Assembly (NCBI GenBank): GCA_963797185.1
Contig: CAWCON010000003.1
Coordinates: 124,001 to 188,000, forward strand
Direction: 5' to 3'
DNA length: 64,000 nt
Origin: CAWCON01 sp963797185
GTDB taxonomy: Bacteria > Patescibacteriota > Saccharimonadia > Saccharimonadales > UBA4665
Shown: positions 16,199 to 24,444 of the stretch, piece after piece
Layout of the letters: each line of letters starts with the position of its first letter
How positions within the stretch are numbered: the first letter of the stretch is position 1
Program-made: the position numbers and the translations under genes
Notes under the pieces: generated by a model
What the model was told of the DNA's origin: nothing
The model's database searches: none
Seen by the model: only the letters and a program-made list of their open reading frames with translations

Positions 16199-17893
16199 TT
16201 ATTTAATTGTGCTATAAACATACGGATAGTCGAGTGCATAGTTACTCGCTAACGCTGATTGATCGACGACAAGCCCGGGCCTAACGGCCCACGGAAACCC
16301 TGTTGGTTGGTAAAGAGGAAAGACAGCCAGGTCATTCATAACATCGGTATTGAGTTGTTGTAGCAACTTTAATCGCTCAGAAGCATTGAATGTTTGAGAT
16401 GCTTGGTTAAACAGAGAATCAATAGTAGGATTACTGAATTCAGGCGTATCAATGACCGTCTCGCCCGCCACATCACTAGTGTCAATAATTGAGCTTCCTA
16501 CGCCTTCAAAGAATAAATCGATATTACCTGAGGCTACTTGCGATTCGAAAGCTCCTGGGCTGGTTATGGGATCAAGTGTTAGTGTGATACCTATAGCTGC
16601 CATTTGTGACTGAACGGCTTTAGCTGTTGGATCTTCTTGGGGAGAAAAGTAACTAAAGGATGTCGTGAAACCATTCGGATAACCGGCTTGAGCAAGTAAC
16701 TGTTTAGCTTTAGTTATATTTTGCGCTGGACGAATGATTGCGGGATTGTATCCAGGAATAATTTGAGGGACGAGCTGACTAGCGATTATAGGAGTGTCAC
16801 CCCTAGCTGATGCAATGGCACTAGGGTTAAGACCATCGTATATCGCTTGGCGAACCATTAAGTTAGAGAGAGGAGAGTTTTTTTCTAAAGTGTTCGGTAG
16901 TATGTCGTAGACAATAGCTTGCTCTGGCGTGAATAAGGTGTACCCGTCTGCTTTTACGGTGCTGATTGTTGAAGGAAGAGTGCTTTCCGCCAAATCAGCT
17001 AAGTCAAGCTGACCGGCTTTTAGAGCTGCAAGTTGTGATGCCACGGTTGGGTAGTAATCAAAATCAATCTCCTGGACAATCGGTTTTGTGCCATGATAAT
17101 CCGGGTAGGCTGTTAGTTGCATCGAGCTACCAGTAAAGGTACTACCGGCTTTTAGCTCGTATGGACCGGTACCGGTGCTGGCGCTATCAGGAGTACTGGA
17201 ACTGGTATCATAAATCCAAATCTGGGTCAGTTGTTTTGTTAAAATTGCATCAGGTTGAGTAGTGGTGATCGTCACCGTGTCAGGATCGGTTGCCACCGCT
17301 GTCTTGATATCAGTTGTATAACTTTCATCAAGTGGATTGGTAAGATTGTCATTAATACTGGCAGCTACTTGGGTTGCAGTCATGGTTGTGCCGTCGTGGA
17401 ACTTTACTCCTTGGGCTAGCGTGAAAACCCAAGTCGTATCATTGGGATTAGTCCAGTTTGTGGCTAGATCAGGTACAATTTGTGTCTGATTTTTAATGGT
17501 GGTCAGGCCTTCGAACACAAGGTTATTAGAAATCAACGGAAAGTCGTTATAGTTTATATTTGGATACCATTGGGTTGAAAATGGGCCTTCATAAATTCCA
17601 ATACGTAACTTGGACACAGCATAATGATTCGGAGCAGAACTAAGGGTAGGCTTATTCGTACTGAGCCGGGATGCTACCACCACCGCAAGTCCTGCAGCAA
17701 TAACGATTAGTAAAATCAATACCAATTTAACCCACATAGGAGCTTTGCTTGGCGTGCTTGTCACAACTGCTGACTGACTGGATGATGACGAGACAACGTT
17801 TCCAGAAGGCGTTACAACAGTACTTGCCGATGTATCGGAAGATGTTATCGTGTCTGAGGGTGTGTCTTTTTTTATTTTATTAAGAGAATCCAT
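16199..17893 (-). CDS. Peptide-type ABC transporter substrate-binding protein (copy 2)
   Basis: A paralogue of the adjacent downstream gene, 564 residues. The N-terminal cytosolic part is longer and Ser/Thr-rich, about 50 residues, followed by a membrane helix (WVKLVLILLIVIAAGLAVVV, about 54-73). It has the same SBP_bac_5 hallmarks: LRIGIYEGPFSTQWYPNI, VKFHDGTTMTATQVAAS and IPGYNPAII. The ligand-pocket half differs substantially from copy 1, suggesting different ligands, yet the central region contains two nucleotide-identical blocks. ATG 17893 is used. It is the first gene of the pair and is preceded by topA with 77 bp between, so it probably has its own promoter. Confidence 0.88.
   Translation of the reverse strand: MDSLNKIKKDTPSDTITSSDTSASTVVTPSGNVVSSSSSQSAVVTSTPSKAPMWVKLVLILLIVIAAGLAVVVASRLSTNKPTLSSAPNHYAVSKLRIGIYEGPFSTQWYPNINYNDFPLISNNLVFEGLTTIKNQTQIVPDLATNWTNPNDTTWVFTLAQGVKFHDGTTMTATQVAASINDNLTNPLDESYTTDIKTAVATDPDTVTITTTQPDAILTKQLTQIWIYDTSSSTPDSASTGTGPYELKAGSTFTGSSMQLTAYPDYHGTKPIVQEIDFDYYPTVASQLAALKAGQLDLADLAESTLPSTISTVKADGYTLFTPEQAIVYDILPNTLEKNSPLSNLMVRQAIYDGLNPSAIASARGDTPIIASQLVPQIIPGYNPAIIRPAQNITKAKQLLAQAGYPNGFTTSFSYFSPQEDPTAKAVQSQMAAIGITLTLDPITSPGAFESQVASGNIDLFFEGVGSSIIDTSDVAGETVIDTPEFSNPTIDSLFNQASQTFNASERLKLLQQLNTDVMNDLAVFPLYQPTGFPWAVRPGLVVDQSALASNYALDYPYVYSTIK
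17157..17311 (-). repeat. Identical 155-bp tract shared with the paralogous gene (copy 2)
   Basis: Partner of 15541-15695, with the companion 85-bp tract 17334-17418 matching 15718-15802. Both tracts fall in the region coding for the VKFHDGTTMTATQVAAS to TSSSTPDSASTGTG segment. Confidence 0.9.
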
Positions 17894-17970
17894 GCGTAAC
17901 TGCTTGTGCTTACAATAGCTTCATTGTGGGGTTAACCTGACCACTTGTCAAGACCCCGGTGAGCCTTCTT

Positions 17971-20292
17971 CTAATTAGGGTTGGTTGTTTTTGGTCGGAA
18001 AGTGCCGCGACGACGTCTCGGTCCCTTTTTAACAGGTGCTTCTTTTAATATCTGAGCAGCCTTTTTGGCAGTAAGTTTTTTTGGATCCTCTTCTTTGGGT
18101 ACGGGCGTATTCTTCTTCCCGTCGGTGATGTATGGTCCATAAGGTCCGTTTAGGATTCGTAATTTGCCGGTAAATTCTTGGATAGTTTTCTCGGCATCTT
18201 TCTTGATTTTCGCCTGATATAACTCGCGTGCTTCTTTCTCTGTAATATGGAGGGGATCAAGGGGTTTAATGGAAACAAAAATTTTCTCTACCTGAATATA
18301 TGGTCCGAATCTACCGATATTAGCCGTAATAGGTTCCCCTGCTTTGGTCGTACCAACCATCCGTGGTAATTCAAACATTTTCAGAGCTTGCACGAGTGTG
18401 ACCTCTTCAATGCTGCTCCCTTCTGGCATTGGGGCAAAAGTCGGTTTTTGTTCATCATCAACTGAACCTTTTTGTAACATCGGTCCAAAACGCCCAAATC
18501 GAGCAACAATTGGCTGCTTCGTCTTGGGATCAACCCCTAGATGACGAGCTTGTGAAACTTCTTCCCGAGGTACTTTTTCAGATTCCGTAACTAAAGGATG
18601 GAAGTGCTTGTAGAAATCGCCAATCATTGTCGGCCACTTAATGTCCCCATCGGCAATATGATCAAAATCCTGTTCGACATGCGCCGTGAAGTCGTAATCG
18701 ATAATGCGCGGGAAGTATTTTGTCAGGAAATCGTTAGTAACTTCGGCAACGGGGGCTGGTATGAGCTTACCGTTGTCGAGCTTGGCCGTTTCATGAATGA
18801 CGGTGTCGGTGATCTTGCCTTTATCTAACGTTAGTTGCTGTATATCACGCTCAACGCCGAGAACGTCTTTTTTCTCCACATAGCCCCGAGTTTGGATTGT
18901 GGAGATAGTTGGTGCGTAAGTGCTTGGCCGCCCGATTCCTAATTCCTCGAGTTTGCGGACAAGTGCAGCCTCAGAATATCGGGGGGCTGGTCGACTGAAT
19001 GTTTCGTTCGCGCTCATAGTAATAAGCTGGAGAGGTTCACCTTTCTCGATTGGCGGCAACAGCGTGTCGTCCTTGGTTCCTCCGTAGACTTTCATAAAGC
19101 CATCAAACTGCAATAACTCGCCGCGAGCCAGTAGTTTCTCTTTACGATTCGATAACCCGACAGTTACTTCAGTACGTTCAATCTTGGCCGTACTCATTTG
19201 ACTGGCAATTGTGCGACGCCAAATGAGTTGGTAGAGTTTGATCTGCTGCTCATCACCGCCTGCCTTGAGTTTATTGAAATCAGTAGGACGAATAGCTTCG
19301 TGAGCTTCCTGAGCTGATGCATCCTTGGTTTGGTATTGCCGTCGGTGGAAGTATTGATCACCATATGTCTTTAAGATGTAGTCACGGGCATGAGCAAGCG
19401 TATCTTCGGCGAGAATTGTGCTATCGGTTCGCATGTAGCTAATATGGCCGTTTTCGTACAAACGTTGGGCGAGTGTCATGGTTTGGCGAACACTGTAGCC
19501 GAGCTTGCGGGCTGCTTCTTGCTGGAGGGTGCTCGTTATAAACGGCGGAGCTGGACTGCGGGAACCTGGTTTCTTTTCGATATTTTCAATCGTAAAAACA
19601 CTTGTTGCGGCAGCTTCTAAAAAGAGCCGTGCATTTTCTTGTTTCGGTAACTTGTCTACTAATTCAGCCAGTAACTCTTGACTGGCCTGCTTAACCTTAA
19701 ATGTTGCTACAATCTTATAACTCGATTCGGGTTTGAAGTCACGAATCTCACGTTCTCGCTCGACAATTAAGCGGACAGCAACTGACTGAACCCGGCCGGC
19801 ACTCAAGCCAGGGCGAACCTTTTTCCATAATATAGGGCTGAGTTCGTAACCGACGAGTCGATCGAGGACGCGTCGAGCCTGCTGTGCATCAACTAATTTG
19901 AGATCAATCACTCTCGGATTCTCAATGGCACGCTCGATAGCTCCCTTGGTGATTTCATGGAACACGATTCGCTTTGTTTTGGTCGGATCAAGGCCCAATG
20001 CACTACAAAGATGCCAGGCAATAGCCTCCCCTTCGCGGTCCTCATCACTTGCCAGCCAGACACCGTCTGCTGCCTTAGCTGACTTTTTAAGATCAGCCAC
20101 AACTTTAGTCTTGTCAGGGCTGATAGCGTAGGTTGGTTTAAAATCATGCTCAATATCGATGTTAAGTCCCTTCTTAGGAAGGTCTCGAATATGGCCAAAA
20201 CTACTTTTAACCGAGTAATCTTTGCCTAAATATTTTTCGATAGTTTTTGCCTTTGCAGGGCTTTCAACAATCACCAAGTGCTTTTTTGTCAT
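17971..20292 (-). CDS. topA: DNA topoisomerase I
   Basis: A type IA topoisomerase that relaxes negative supercoils. It has 773 residues. The TOPRIM domain begins LVIVESPAKAKTIEKYL (E10) and includes the acidic motif SDEDREGEAIAWH (about 82-94). The active-site tyrosine is Y286 in HISYMRTDST. RPSTYAPTISTIQTRGY and topoisomerase C-terminal repeats (ARFGRFGPMLQKG, ANIGRFGPYIQ, RILNGPYGPYITDG) follow. Instead of cysteine zinc fingers the tail uses these Gly/Pro-rich repeats and ends in a basic stretch (KKGPRRRRGTFRPK), a common variant. No gyrase genes are in the window. ATG 20292 begins directly with the TOPRIM strand, so the start is well fixed. Confidence 0.96.
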   Translation of the reverse strand: MTKKHLVIVESPAKAKTIEKYLGKDYSVKSSFGHIRDLPKKGLNIDIEHDFKPTYAISPDKTKVVADLKKSAKAADGVWLASDEDREGEAIAWHLCSALGLDPTKTKRIVFHEITKGAIERAIENPRVIDLKLVDAQQARRVLDRLVGYELSPILWKKVRPGLSAGRVQSVAVRLIVEREREIRDFKPESSYKIVATFKVKQASQELLAELVDKLPKQENARLFLEAAATSVFTIENIEKKPGSRSPAPPFITSTLQQEAARKLGYSVRQTMTLAQRLYENGHISYMRTDSTILAEDTLAHARDYILKTYGDQYFHRRQYQTKDASAQEAHEAIRPTDFNKLKAGGDEQQIKLYQLIWRRTIASQMSTAKIERTEVTVGLSNRKEKLLARGELLQFDGFMKVYGGTKDDTLLPPIEKGEPLQLITMSANETFSRPAPRYSEAALVRKLEELGIGRPSTYAPTISTIQTRGYVEKKDVLGVERDIQQLTLDKGKITDTVIHETAKLDNGKLIPAPVAEVTNDFLTKYFPRIIDYDFTAHVEQDFDHIADGDIKWPTMIGDFYKHFHPLVTESEKVPREEVSQARHLGVDPKTKQPIVARFGRFGPMLQKGSVDDEQKPTFAPMPEGSSIEEVTLVQALKMFELPRMVGTTKAGEPITANIGRFGPYIQVEKIFVSIKPLDPLHITEKEARELYQAKIKKDAEKTIQEFTGKLRILNGPYGPYITDGKKNTPVPKEEDPKKLTAKKAAQILKEAPVKKGPRRRRGTFRPKTTNPN

Positions 20293-20374
20293 GTTCTATA
20301 TGTTTAACGCGTTGCCCACAATATTGCAACCTTATTAACGGTTTAATTTCTTTATAACCTCAGTTGATCTACAG

Positions 20375-20548
20375 CTATAAGTAGTTCTTGCTCAGCCAGT
20401 AGCCAACCCAAATACCTATAAAGCAACCAACTACGCCTAGAATTAGACTCCAGGCGCTGAACCAACCATGTCCAATGATATCGCCGATCCAGCTCGTGAT
20501 GGTTGAAAAAACAGTGATACTGATCCAGATAATGGCTTTTGGGCTCAT
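20375..20548 (-). CDS. Small two-helix membrane protein (57 residues)
   Basis: A short gene that is easily missed. It begins MSPKAIIWISITVFSTIT and ends IGIWVGYWLSKNYL. Two hydrophobic helices (about 5-20 and 33-51) are separated by a short Gly/His-containing turn (GDIIGHGWF). The pattern of two small-residue-rich helices resembles the many unnamed two-TM proteins of CPR genomes; no function is assigned. It lies downstream of and convergent with nothing: its start faces the broken plus-strand gene at 20605 across a 56-bp divergent promoter region, and TACAAT ends 4 nt before its ATG. A longer overlapping frame in another register (20352-20813) is a shadow. Confidence 0.7.
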   Translation of the reverse strand: MSPKAIIWISITVFSTITSWIGDIIGHGWFSAWSLILGVVGCFIGIWVGYWLSKNYL

Positions 20549-20588
20549 GCTTATTGTAGTGTAGCATGTGCTTGTACTGGCGGGCTTG

Positions 20589-20597
20589 TGCTACAGT
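20589..20597 (+). promoter_or_regulatory. Extended -10 promoter, leaderless
   Basis: TGC followed by TACAGT (20592-20597), then 7 nt, then ATG 20605. It faces the promoter of the 57-residue gene on the other strand. Confidence 0.5.
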
Positions 20598-20604
20598 AAA
20601 AATA

Positions 20605-21260
20605 ATGTCAAAGTCCACTATCCTTGTTTTTCGTATTATGGGTGCCGAGTATTTATGGTGTTGATTGCTTGGCTCTTTAGTCAGCACAATCTGGAAAATG
20701 GTATTGGCATCTTCACTACCGGTGAGTTTACGCTTATCACGGCATTTAGCATTGTGATAGCTGTTAATAAACGCAATCACAGGCTTGCTTCGTCGAAAGC
20801 GGCAGCCGGTCAAAGACAGACGAAAAAAATAGTGATCTCGGGTAAATCAACAGCTTTGGTGGTCGTGGCGACAGTCGCCTGGATTGGCCTGATGTGTGGC
20901 TGACTATTTGGTTTATATCCTATGTTGGTTGAGTCTACTCTACGGCACTTTGGGACTGAGACGAATGCCCAAATTGTCGCCTACGAACTCTATGAAAATG
21001 GGCCTCGTAATACGCACATTCAGACTAATGATGTAAGCGTTGCTGATGGCCTGGCGCTGGTATTAAGTTATGACAATAGGACCTCGGTAGTGTTTATTGA
21101 TTCGTCAGATAAAATGTTTACCTCTCTCTACCAAAGTATCCAGAAAGCAGGCGTCTATGAAAATATTACTATTCACTATTTCCCCATCTTGCCGGCACTT
21201 GCTTTACCTGATTTCGATCTCTACAGCAGTGACCACTCGATTTATCAGCAGATGGATTAG
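20605..21260 (+). pseudogene. Broken membrane-protein gene with frameshift and in-frame TGA
   Basis: Starting at a leaderless ATG 20605 (MSKSTILVFRIMGAEY), the frame stops at 20664. A one-base shift gives a continuous frame from about 20655 (MVLIAWLFSQHNLENG) with two membrane helices (FTLITAFSIVIAVN and ALVVVATVAWIGLMCG), interrupted by TGA at 20901-20903. The same frame continues through LFGLYPMLVESTLRHFG to a soluble domain (GLALVLSYDNRTSVVFID, ITIHYFPILPALALPDF) ending at 21260. The coding character continues across both lesions. The family is not recognised. It may be a pseudogene, a sequence-error case, or two genes; TGA as a sense codon is unlikely because other genes here end in TGA. 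Confidence 0.6.
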
Positions 21261-21303
21261 TAGCCAAACCTTATTTACATAAGCACAATAATATTAAATA
21301 GTA

Positions 21304-21332
21304 TTGACATAAGGAAATAAGTTTGCTAAAAT
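21304..21332 (+). promoter_or_regulatory. Strong promoter for the candidate ncRNA
   Basis: TTGACA (21304-21309), a 17-bp spacer ending TGC (extended -10), TAAAAT (21327-21332). No start codon with an open frame follows; the predicted start near 21339 enters a highly structured non-coding stretch. Confidence 0.75.
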
Positions 21333-21338
21333 TGCAAT

Positions 21339-21712
21339 TTGTAAACGCAAACTATAAGCGTTTACGTACCTTATACCCCCATTCTAACAAATTGTTAGAT
21401 TGTTTTAGAGCGTGCTAGGCATTTAGTTGTTACCCTCCACTTGTGTTTAGCTTGCCTTCGCGGTAAGCGCTCTAAAGCATACTAACCCCTTTAACTACAC
21501 CTCTGTTTACAGAGGCCCCTATGTGGGACAGTGAGTCTCAACGATGGTTGCTTGCAACCGGCACGAATCTTTACGGAGTTTTGGTTTCGATGCTTCGCTA
21601 CGGTGGGTTGAAGGGACCGGTTAAATTTATTTTGACCTGGGGACGTCCTCGCGACTTCCCCGATAATCAGACCTCCAGTGGTGCCCACCCCCTCTGGAGG
21701 TCTGATTTTATT
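21339..21712 (+). ncRNA. Candidate structured non-coding RNA of about 370 nt
   Basis: Bounded by a strong promoter and a strong intrinsic terminator, with no credible reading frame. Visible helices in order: GTAAACGC/GCGTTTAC (21341-21365), TCTAACAA/TTGTTAGA (around 21383-21399), and TTTAGAGCG/CGCTCTAAA (about 21404-21476), the last enclosing a GCTTGCC/GGTAAGC hairpin. Then come CCTCTG/CAGAGG with a TTTA loop (about 21500), GGTTGC/GCAACC with a TT turn (about 21547), and GGGG/CCCC near 21640-21660. Size and layout recall housekeeping RNAs. However, RNase P RNA, tmRNA (no ALAA tag or tRNA-like end) and SRP RNA signature motifs are not seen. It is convergent with pth. Confidence 0.6.
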
Positions 21713-21713
21713 T
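21665..21713 (+). terminator. Intrinsic terminator of the candidate ncRNA
   Basis: AATCAGACCTCCAG (21665-21678) pairs perfectly with CTGGAGGTCTGATT (21694-21707) around a 15-nt loop and is followed by a T-rich tract (TTTTATTT). The tract reaches the stop codon of pth on the other strand. Confidence 0.9.
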
Positions 21714-22350
21714 AGACTAAAAAACTACGAGTTTCGACGTTAAGATCACCATTACCAAAGGCATATTCGCTTAGCATGGCTCCTACTTCTTTGGTAAGAG
21801 CTGGTATTTGAGCTTTCTCTTCAGCTGAAAATTTCTTGAGAACAAACGCAGCGCTATCTTCTTTATCACTTATTTCTGAGTGAATGCCAATACGTACCCG
21901 TCCAAACTCTTCGCCGAGGTGATCAATAATTGACTTAATGCCGTTGTGCCCGGCTGAGCTACCACCGAAACGGGTCCTAATTTGACCGAACGGGATATCC
22001 AACTCATCATGAACCACAATGACATGCTTCGTTTCAATTTTATAAAACTGTTTAACTGCCGCGACGGCTTCGCCTGATAAATTCATAAATGTGGTTGGTT
22101 TAATGAGGACAACCTGAGCGCTGCCGATGTTCTTTACACTAATAAGAGCGTGTAAATCTTTCTTGAGACTCCAGGCATCAAACTCGTTGGTTTGTGCAAA
22201 GTTATCGAGTGATGCAAAGCCGATATTGTGGCGGGTACCATCATATTGGTCTCCTGGATTACCAAGCCCCACGATCCCCATCGTAATATGATAGCCAAGC
22301 GTATATAACTGATTGGTTTGAAATTCTGGTCGTCTTTGAAATAATGCCAC
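21712..22350 (-). CDS. pth: Peptidyl-tRNA hydrolase
   Basis: Releases tRNA from prematurely dropped peptidyl-tRNA. The catalytic core is clear: GIVGLGNPGDQYDGTRHNIG (catalytic His in RHN), FMNLSGEAV, VVHDELDIPFG and RFGGSSAGHNGIKSI, then RVRIGI. The 212-residue product has an extra N-terminal segment of about 23 residues (ALFQRRPEFQTNQLYTLGYHIT) ahead of the usual start. The GTG at 22350 follows the der stop by one base, so translation is probably coupled. An internal ATG directly before GIVGLGN is the alternative start. Normal family length is 185-200. The operon order is rsuA/rluB-type, der, pth with gaps of 17-20 and 1 bp. Confidence 0.94.
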   Translation of the reverse strand: MALFQRRPEFQTNQLYTLGYHITMGIVGLGNPGDQYDGTRHNIGFASLDNFAQTNEFDAWSLKKDLHALISVKNIGSAQVVLIKPTTFMNLSGEAVAAVKQFYKIETKHVIVVHDELDIPFGQIRTRFGGSSAGHNGIKSIIDHLGEEFGRVRIGIHSEISDKEDSAAFVLKKFSAEEKAQIPALTKEVGAMLSEYAFGNGDLNVETRSFLV

Positions 22351-22351
22351 G

Positions 22352-23710
22352 TTAGCGGTTCCCGTTATTATGGAAGACTGTTGATTTTAGTGTATCGCGC
22401 TCGTTTTCAATTAGCCAGAGTTGAACCGCTGTTCCAACGAAGTTATAGCGTTCGCGCAATTCTCTCTCGAGGAAACGGCGATAGCTCCAGTGGATTGTCT
22501 TGGTATGGCTGCCGAAAATTTTAAACGACGGTGTGGGGTTATCGTTTTCTTGCACTATGTATTTAAGTTTCGGCACGATGTTACGGTGGGCCGGTACGGG
22601 GTGCCGAGCAATAACGTCGCGAAGCCATCGGTTCAGTTCACTGGTGGTGATTTTGGTATGGCGGTTGTGATCAATCTCAATTGCTAGCTCAAAGATTTTA
22701 GCAACGTTTTGGCCAGTAATGGCACTGGTGAAAATAAGAGGTGCCCATGGTACGAAGTCGAAAGTAGCAGCAATTTCCTGTTGTATCTGGTCTCGATCGG
22801 CCAAAACGGTGGCATCGTAGAGGTCTGACTTAGTAACGACCAGTATCAAGCCTCGCCCAGCATCTTTGACCATACCAGCAATCTTCTGATCGAGTTGAAC
22901 CTGGAGTTCGTTAATGTCCATGACCAGTAAACAGATATCGGCTTTTTCGATGGCACTGATCGTTCGAAGGACGCTGAAGTGCTCCACGCCGCGCTCAATC
23001 TTGCCTGCTCGCCGAATGCCGGCGGTGTCCATCAACTCAATTGCCTTGCTCTTATAACGCACGATAGTTCGGTTGATATCGCGGGTAGTACCGGCCCGGT
23101 CAGATACTATTGCCTGTTGTTTTTTGGCTAACGAGTTAAACAGCTGCGACTTGCCAACATTTGGACGGCCGACAATAGCTACTTGTAGCAAGTTATTATC
23201 TACTTGGTAGGCTGCCTTCGGAATCAGTTTAGTGATAGTAAACAATAAATCAGTAATACCGCGTCGCTGCGTGGCGCTAGTTGCTAGGATGGTTTTGATC
23301 CCGAGGCGTTGGAAACTTGCCATATCAACGCCTTTAGCCGTATCGACCTTGTTGCATACCAGTAATACTGGTTTACGAGTCTTTAAGGCCATTGTGGCCA
23401 GCGCACGGTCCTCAGTGGTAATAATAACGCCAGCATCAATAACCACGACAATCACATCAGCAGTTTCAGCTGCTTGTTGGATCTGTTCCTGAATCGTCAG
23501 CTCGAAATCGTCTTCAGGATCTTTCACTCCGGCTGTATCGACGAGCCAAAAATGGTGACTCTCAACGCCCATAATAGTCATGACTGAATCTCGGGTTGTC
23601 CCTGCCTCTCTAGCGACGATCATTTCTCGTCGTCCCAGCAACGCATTGACTAAGCTAGACTTGCCAACATTTGTCCGTCCTACGATTGCGACAATTGGTA
23701 ATTTTTTCAT
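22352..23710 (-). CDS. der: Ribosome-assembly GTPase Der (EngA)
   Basis: A tandem-GTPase required for 50S ribosome maturation. It has 452 residues with two G domains. G1 motifs are GRTNVGKSS (residues about 9-17) and GRPNVGKSQ (about 180-188), with DTAG in each domain (VDTAGVKDP, MDTAGIRRAG). NKVD and TKSD base-recognition motifs are present, and a C-terminal KH-like domain contains PVPAHRNIVPKLKYI. ATG 23710 is preferred over an overlapping GTG three bases upstream because CATAAT ends 6 nt before it, fitting the local leaderless pattern. Downstream pth starts one base after the stop codon. Confidence 0.95.
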   Translation of the reverse strand: MKKLPIVAIVGRTNVGKSSLVNALLGRREMIVAREAGTTRDSVMTIMGVESHHFWLVDTAGVKDPEDDFELTIQEQIQQAAETADVIVVVIDAGVIITTEDRALATMALKTRKPVLLVCNKVDTAKGVDMASFQRLGIKTILATSATQRRGITDLLFTITKLIPKAAYQVDNNLLQVAIVGRPNVGKSQLFNSLAKKQQAIVSDRAGTTRDINRTIVRYKSKAIELMDTAGIRRAGKIERGVEHFSVLRTISAIEKADICLLVMDINELQVQLDQKIAGMVKDAGRGLILVVTKSDLYDATVLADRDQIQQEIAATFDFVPWAPLIFTSAITGQNVAKIFELAIEIDHNRHTKITTSELNRWLRDVIARHPVPAHRNIVPKLKYIVQENDNPTPSFKIFGSHTKTIHWSYRRFLERELRERYNFVGTAVQLWLIENERDTLKSTVFHNNGNR

Positions 23711-23730
23711 CACTATATTATGTCAGATTT

Positions 23731-24378
23731 TTATATTTCTTTCCAGTGGCTTGGCTGTAATTGTCCAATATGGTATGGTCCGAATTGTATTCGGTGCAGT
23801 TGCTGGACCGTATATCCGAGCGCCCAGAAGGTTCGTCTGATTTGTCGGTTATGCCCTTCGAACATTGTTACTTGCCATTTTGTACCATGTCCGCTCAGTT
23901 GCAAATGACTTATGTAATCTCCGATCAAAATCCCTTTTTTGATCTGTTGTTTATGATCTTCGTTGAGACTATGGTCCAGCTCAACTACGTATCTTTTCTC
24001 TTTGCGAAACGAAGGATGGGTCAGGTTTTGAGCAAGTTTCCCGTCGCTGGTGAGCACGAGTAATCCTGACGAATCTCTATCAAGTCGTCCGACTGCTTTG
24101 AGTGAATGATATTCTGTTGGCAGAATATCATAAATCGTTTTATTCCCCTGCCCATCTCGACTCACGATATAGCCGGCTGGTTTGTGAAATAGAATAGTCG
24201 TCTGGGTTTCTGGCAATGTGAGCACCTTATGGTCGAGTCTTACCTCATCGGTTGGTGTCACATCCTGTCCGAGTGAAGCAGTCTGCTGGTTAACGGTAAC
24301 ATGACCGGAATGGATAGCCTGATCAGCCGCTCGGCGGCTTAGATGACTGGCTGAAGCGATAAAGCTATTGATACGCAT
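23731..24378 (-). CDS. rRNA pseudouridine synthase (RsuA/RluB family)
   Basis: Converts a specific rRNA uridine to pseudouridine; the site cannot be told from sequence. The 215-residue protein has an N-terminal S4 RNA-binding domain (MRINSFIASASHLSRRAADQ to about residue 60) and a catalytic domain with the active-site Asp in AVGRLDRDSSGLLVLTSDG. KEKRYVVEL and EGHNRQIRRTFWALG, the family C-terminal signature, follow. Length is slightly shorter than RluB of E. coli (291) and close to RsuA (231). ATG 24378 follows TACTAT by 6 nt, a leaderless arrangement. It is the first gene of the rsuA/rluB-type, der, pth group. Confidence 0.92.
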   Translation of the reverse strand: MRINSFIASASHLSRRAADQAIHSGHVTVNQQTASLGQDVTPTDEVRLDHKVLTLPETQTTILFHKPAGYIVSRDGQGNKTIYDILPTEYHSLKAVGRLDRDSSGLLVLTSDGKLAQNLTHPSFRKEKRYVVELDHSLNEDHKQQIKKGILIGDYISHLQLSGHGTKWQVTMFEGHNRQIRRTFWALGYTVQQLHRIQFGPYHIGQLQPSHWKEI

Positions 24379-24444
24379 AGCATCATAGTACGATACCCTC
24401 GGTTAAATCTCACTATTTACATGGCAAATAAGGAGTAGACAGAA

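Noticed and set aside
20352..20813. A 153-codon minus-strand frame beginning MTGCRFRRSK
   Set aside because: It overlaps the better-supported 57-residue membrane protein in another register and the divergent plus-strand gene. Its composition (Tyr/His/Arg-rich, no domain) is that of a shadow frame.
20901..20903. UGA read as glycine or tryptophan in this genome
   Set aside because: Several intact genes end in TGA (for example 2713-2715 and 32208-32210) and no conserved protein has internal TGA codons, so the standard code applies generally.
21400..21425. GTTTTAGAGCG resembles the start of a type II-A CRISPR repeat/tracrRNA duplex
   Set aside because: The match is about ten bases only. There is no repeat array, no cas gene and no complementary tracrRNA tail; the bases are better explained by the TTTAGAGCG/CGCTCTAAA stem of the candidate RNA.
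21339..21712. Identification of the structured RNA as tmRNA or RNase P RNA
   Set aside because: No tag sequence ending in Ala-Leu-Ala-Ala, no tRNA-like ends with CCA, and no conserved GAAAGTCC core of RNase P RNA could be found by eye.
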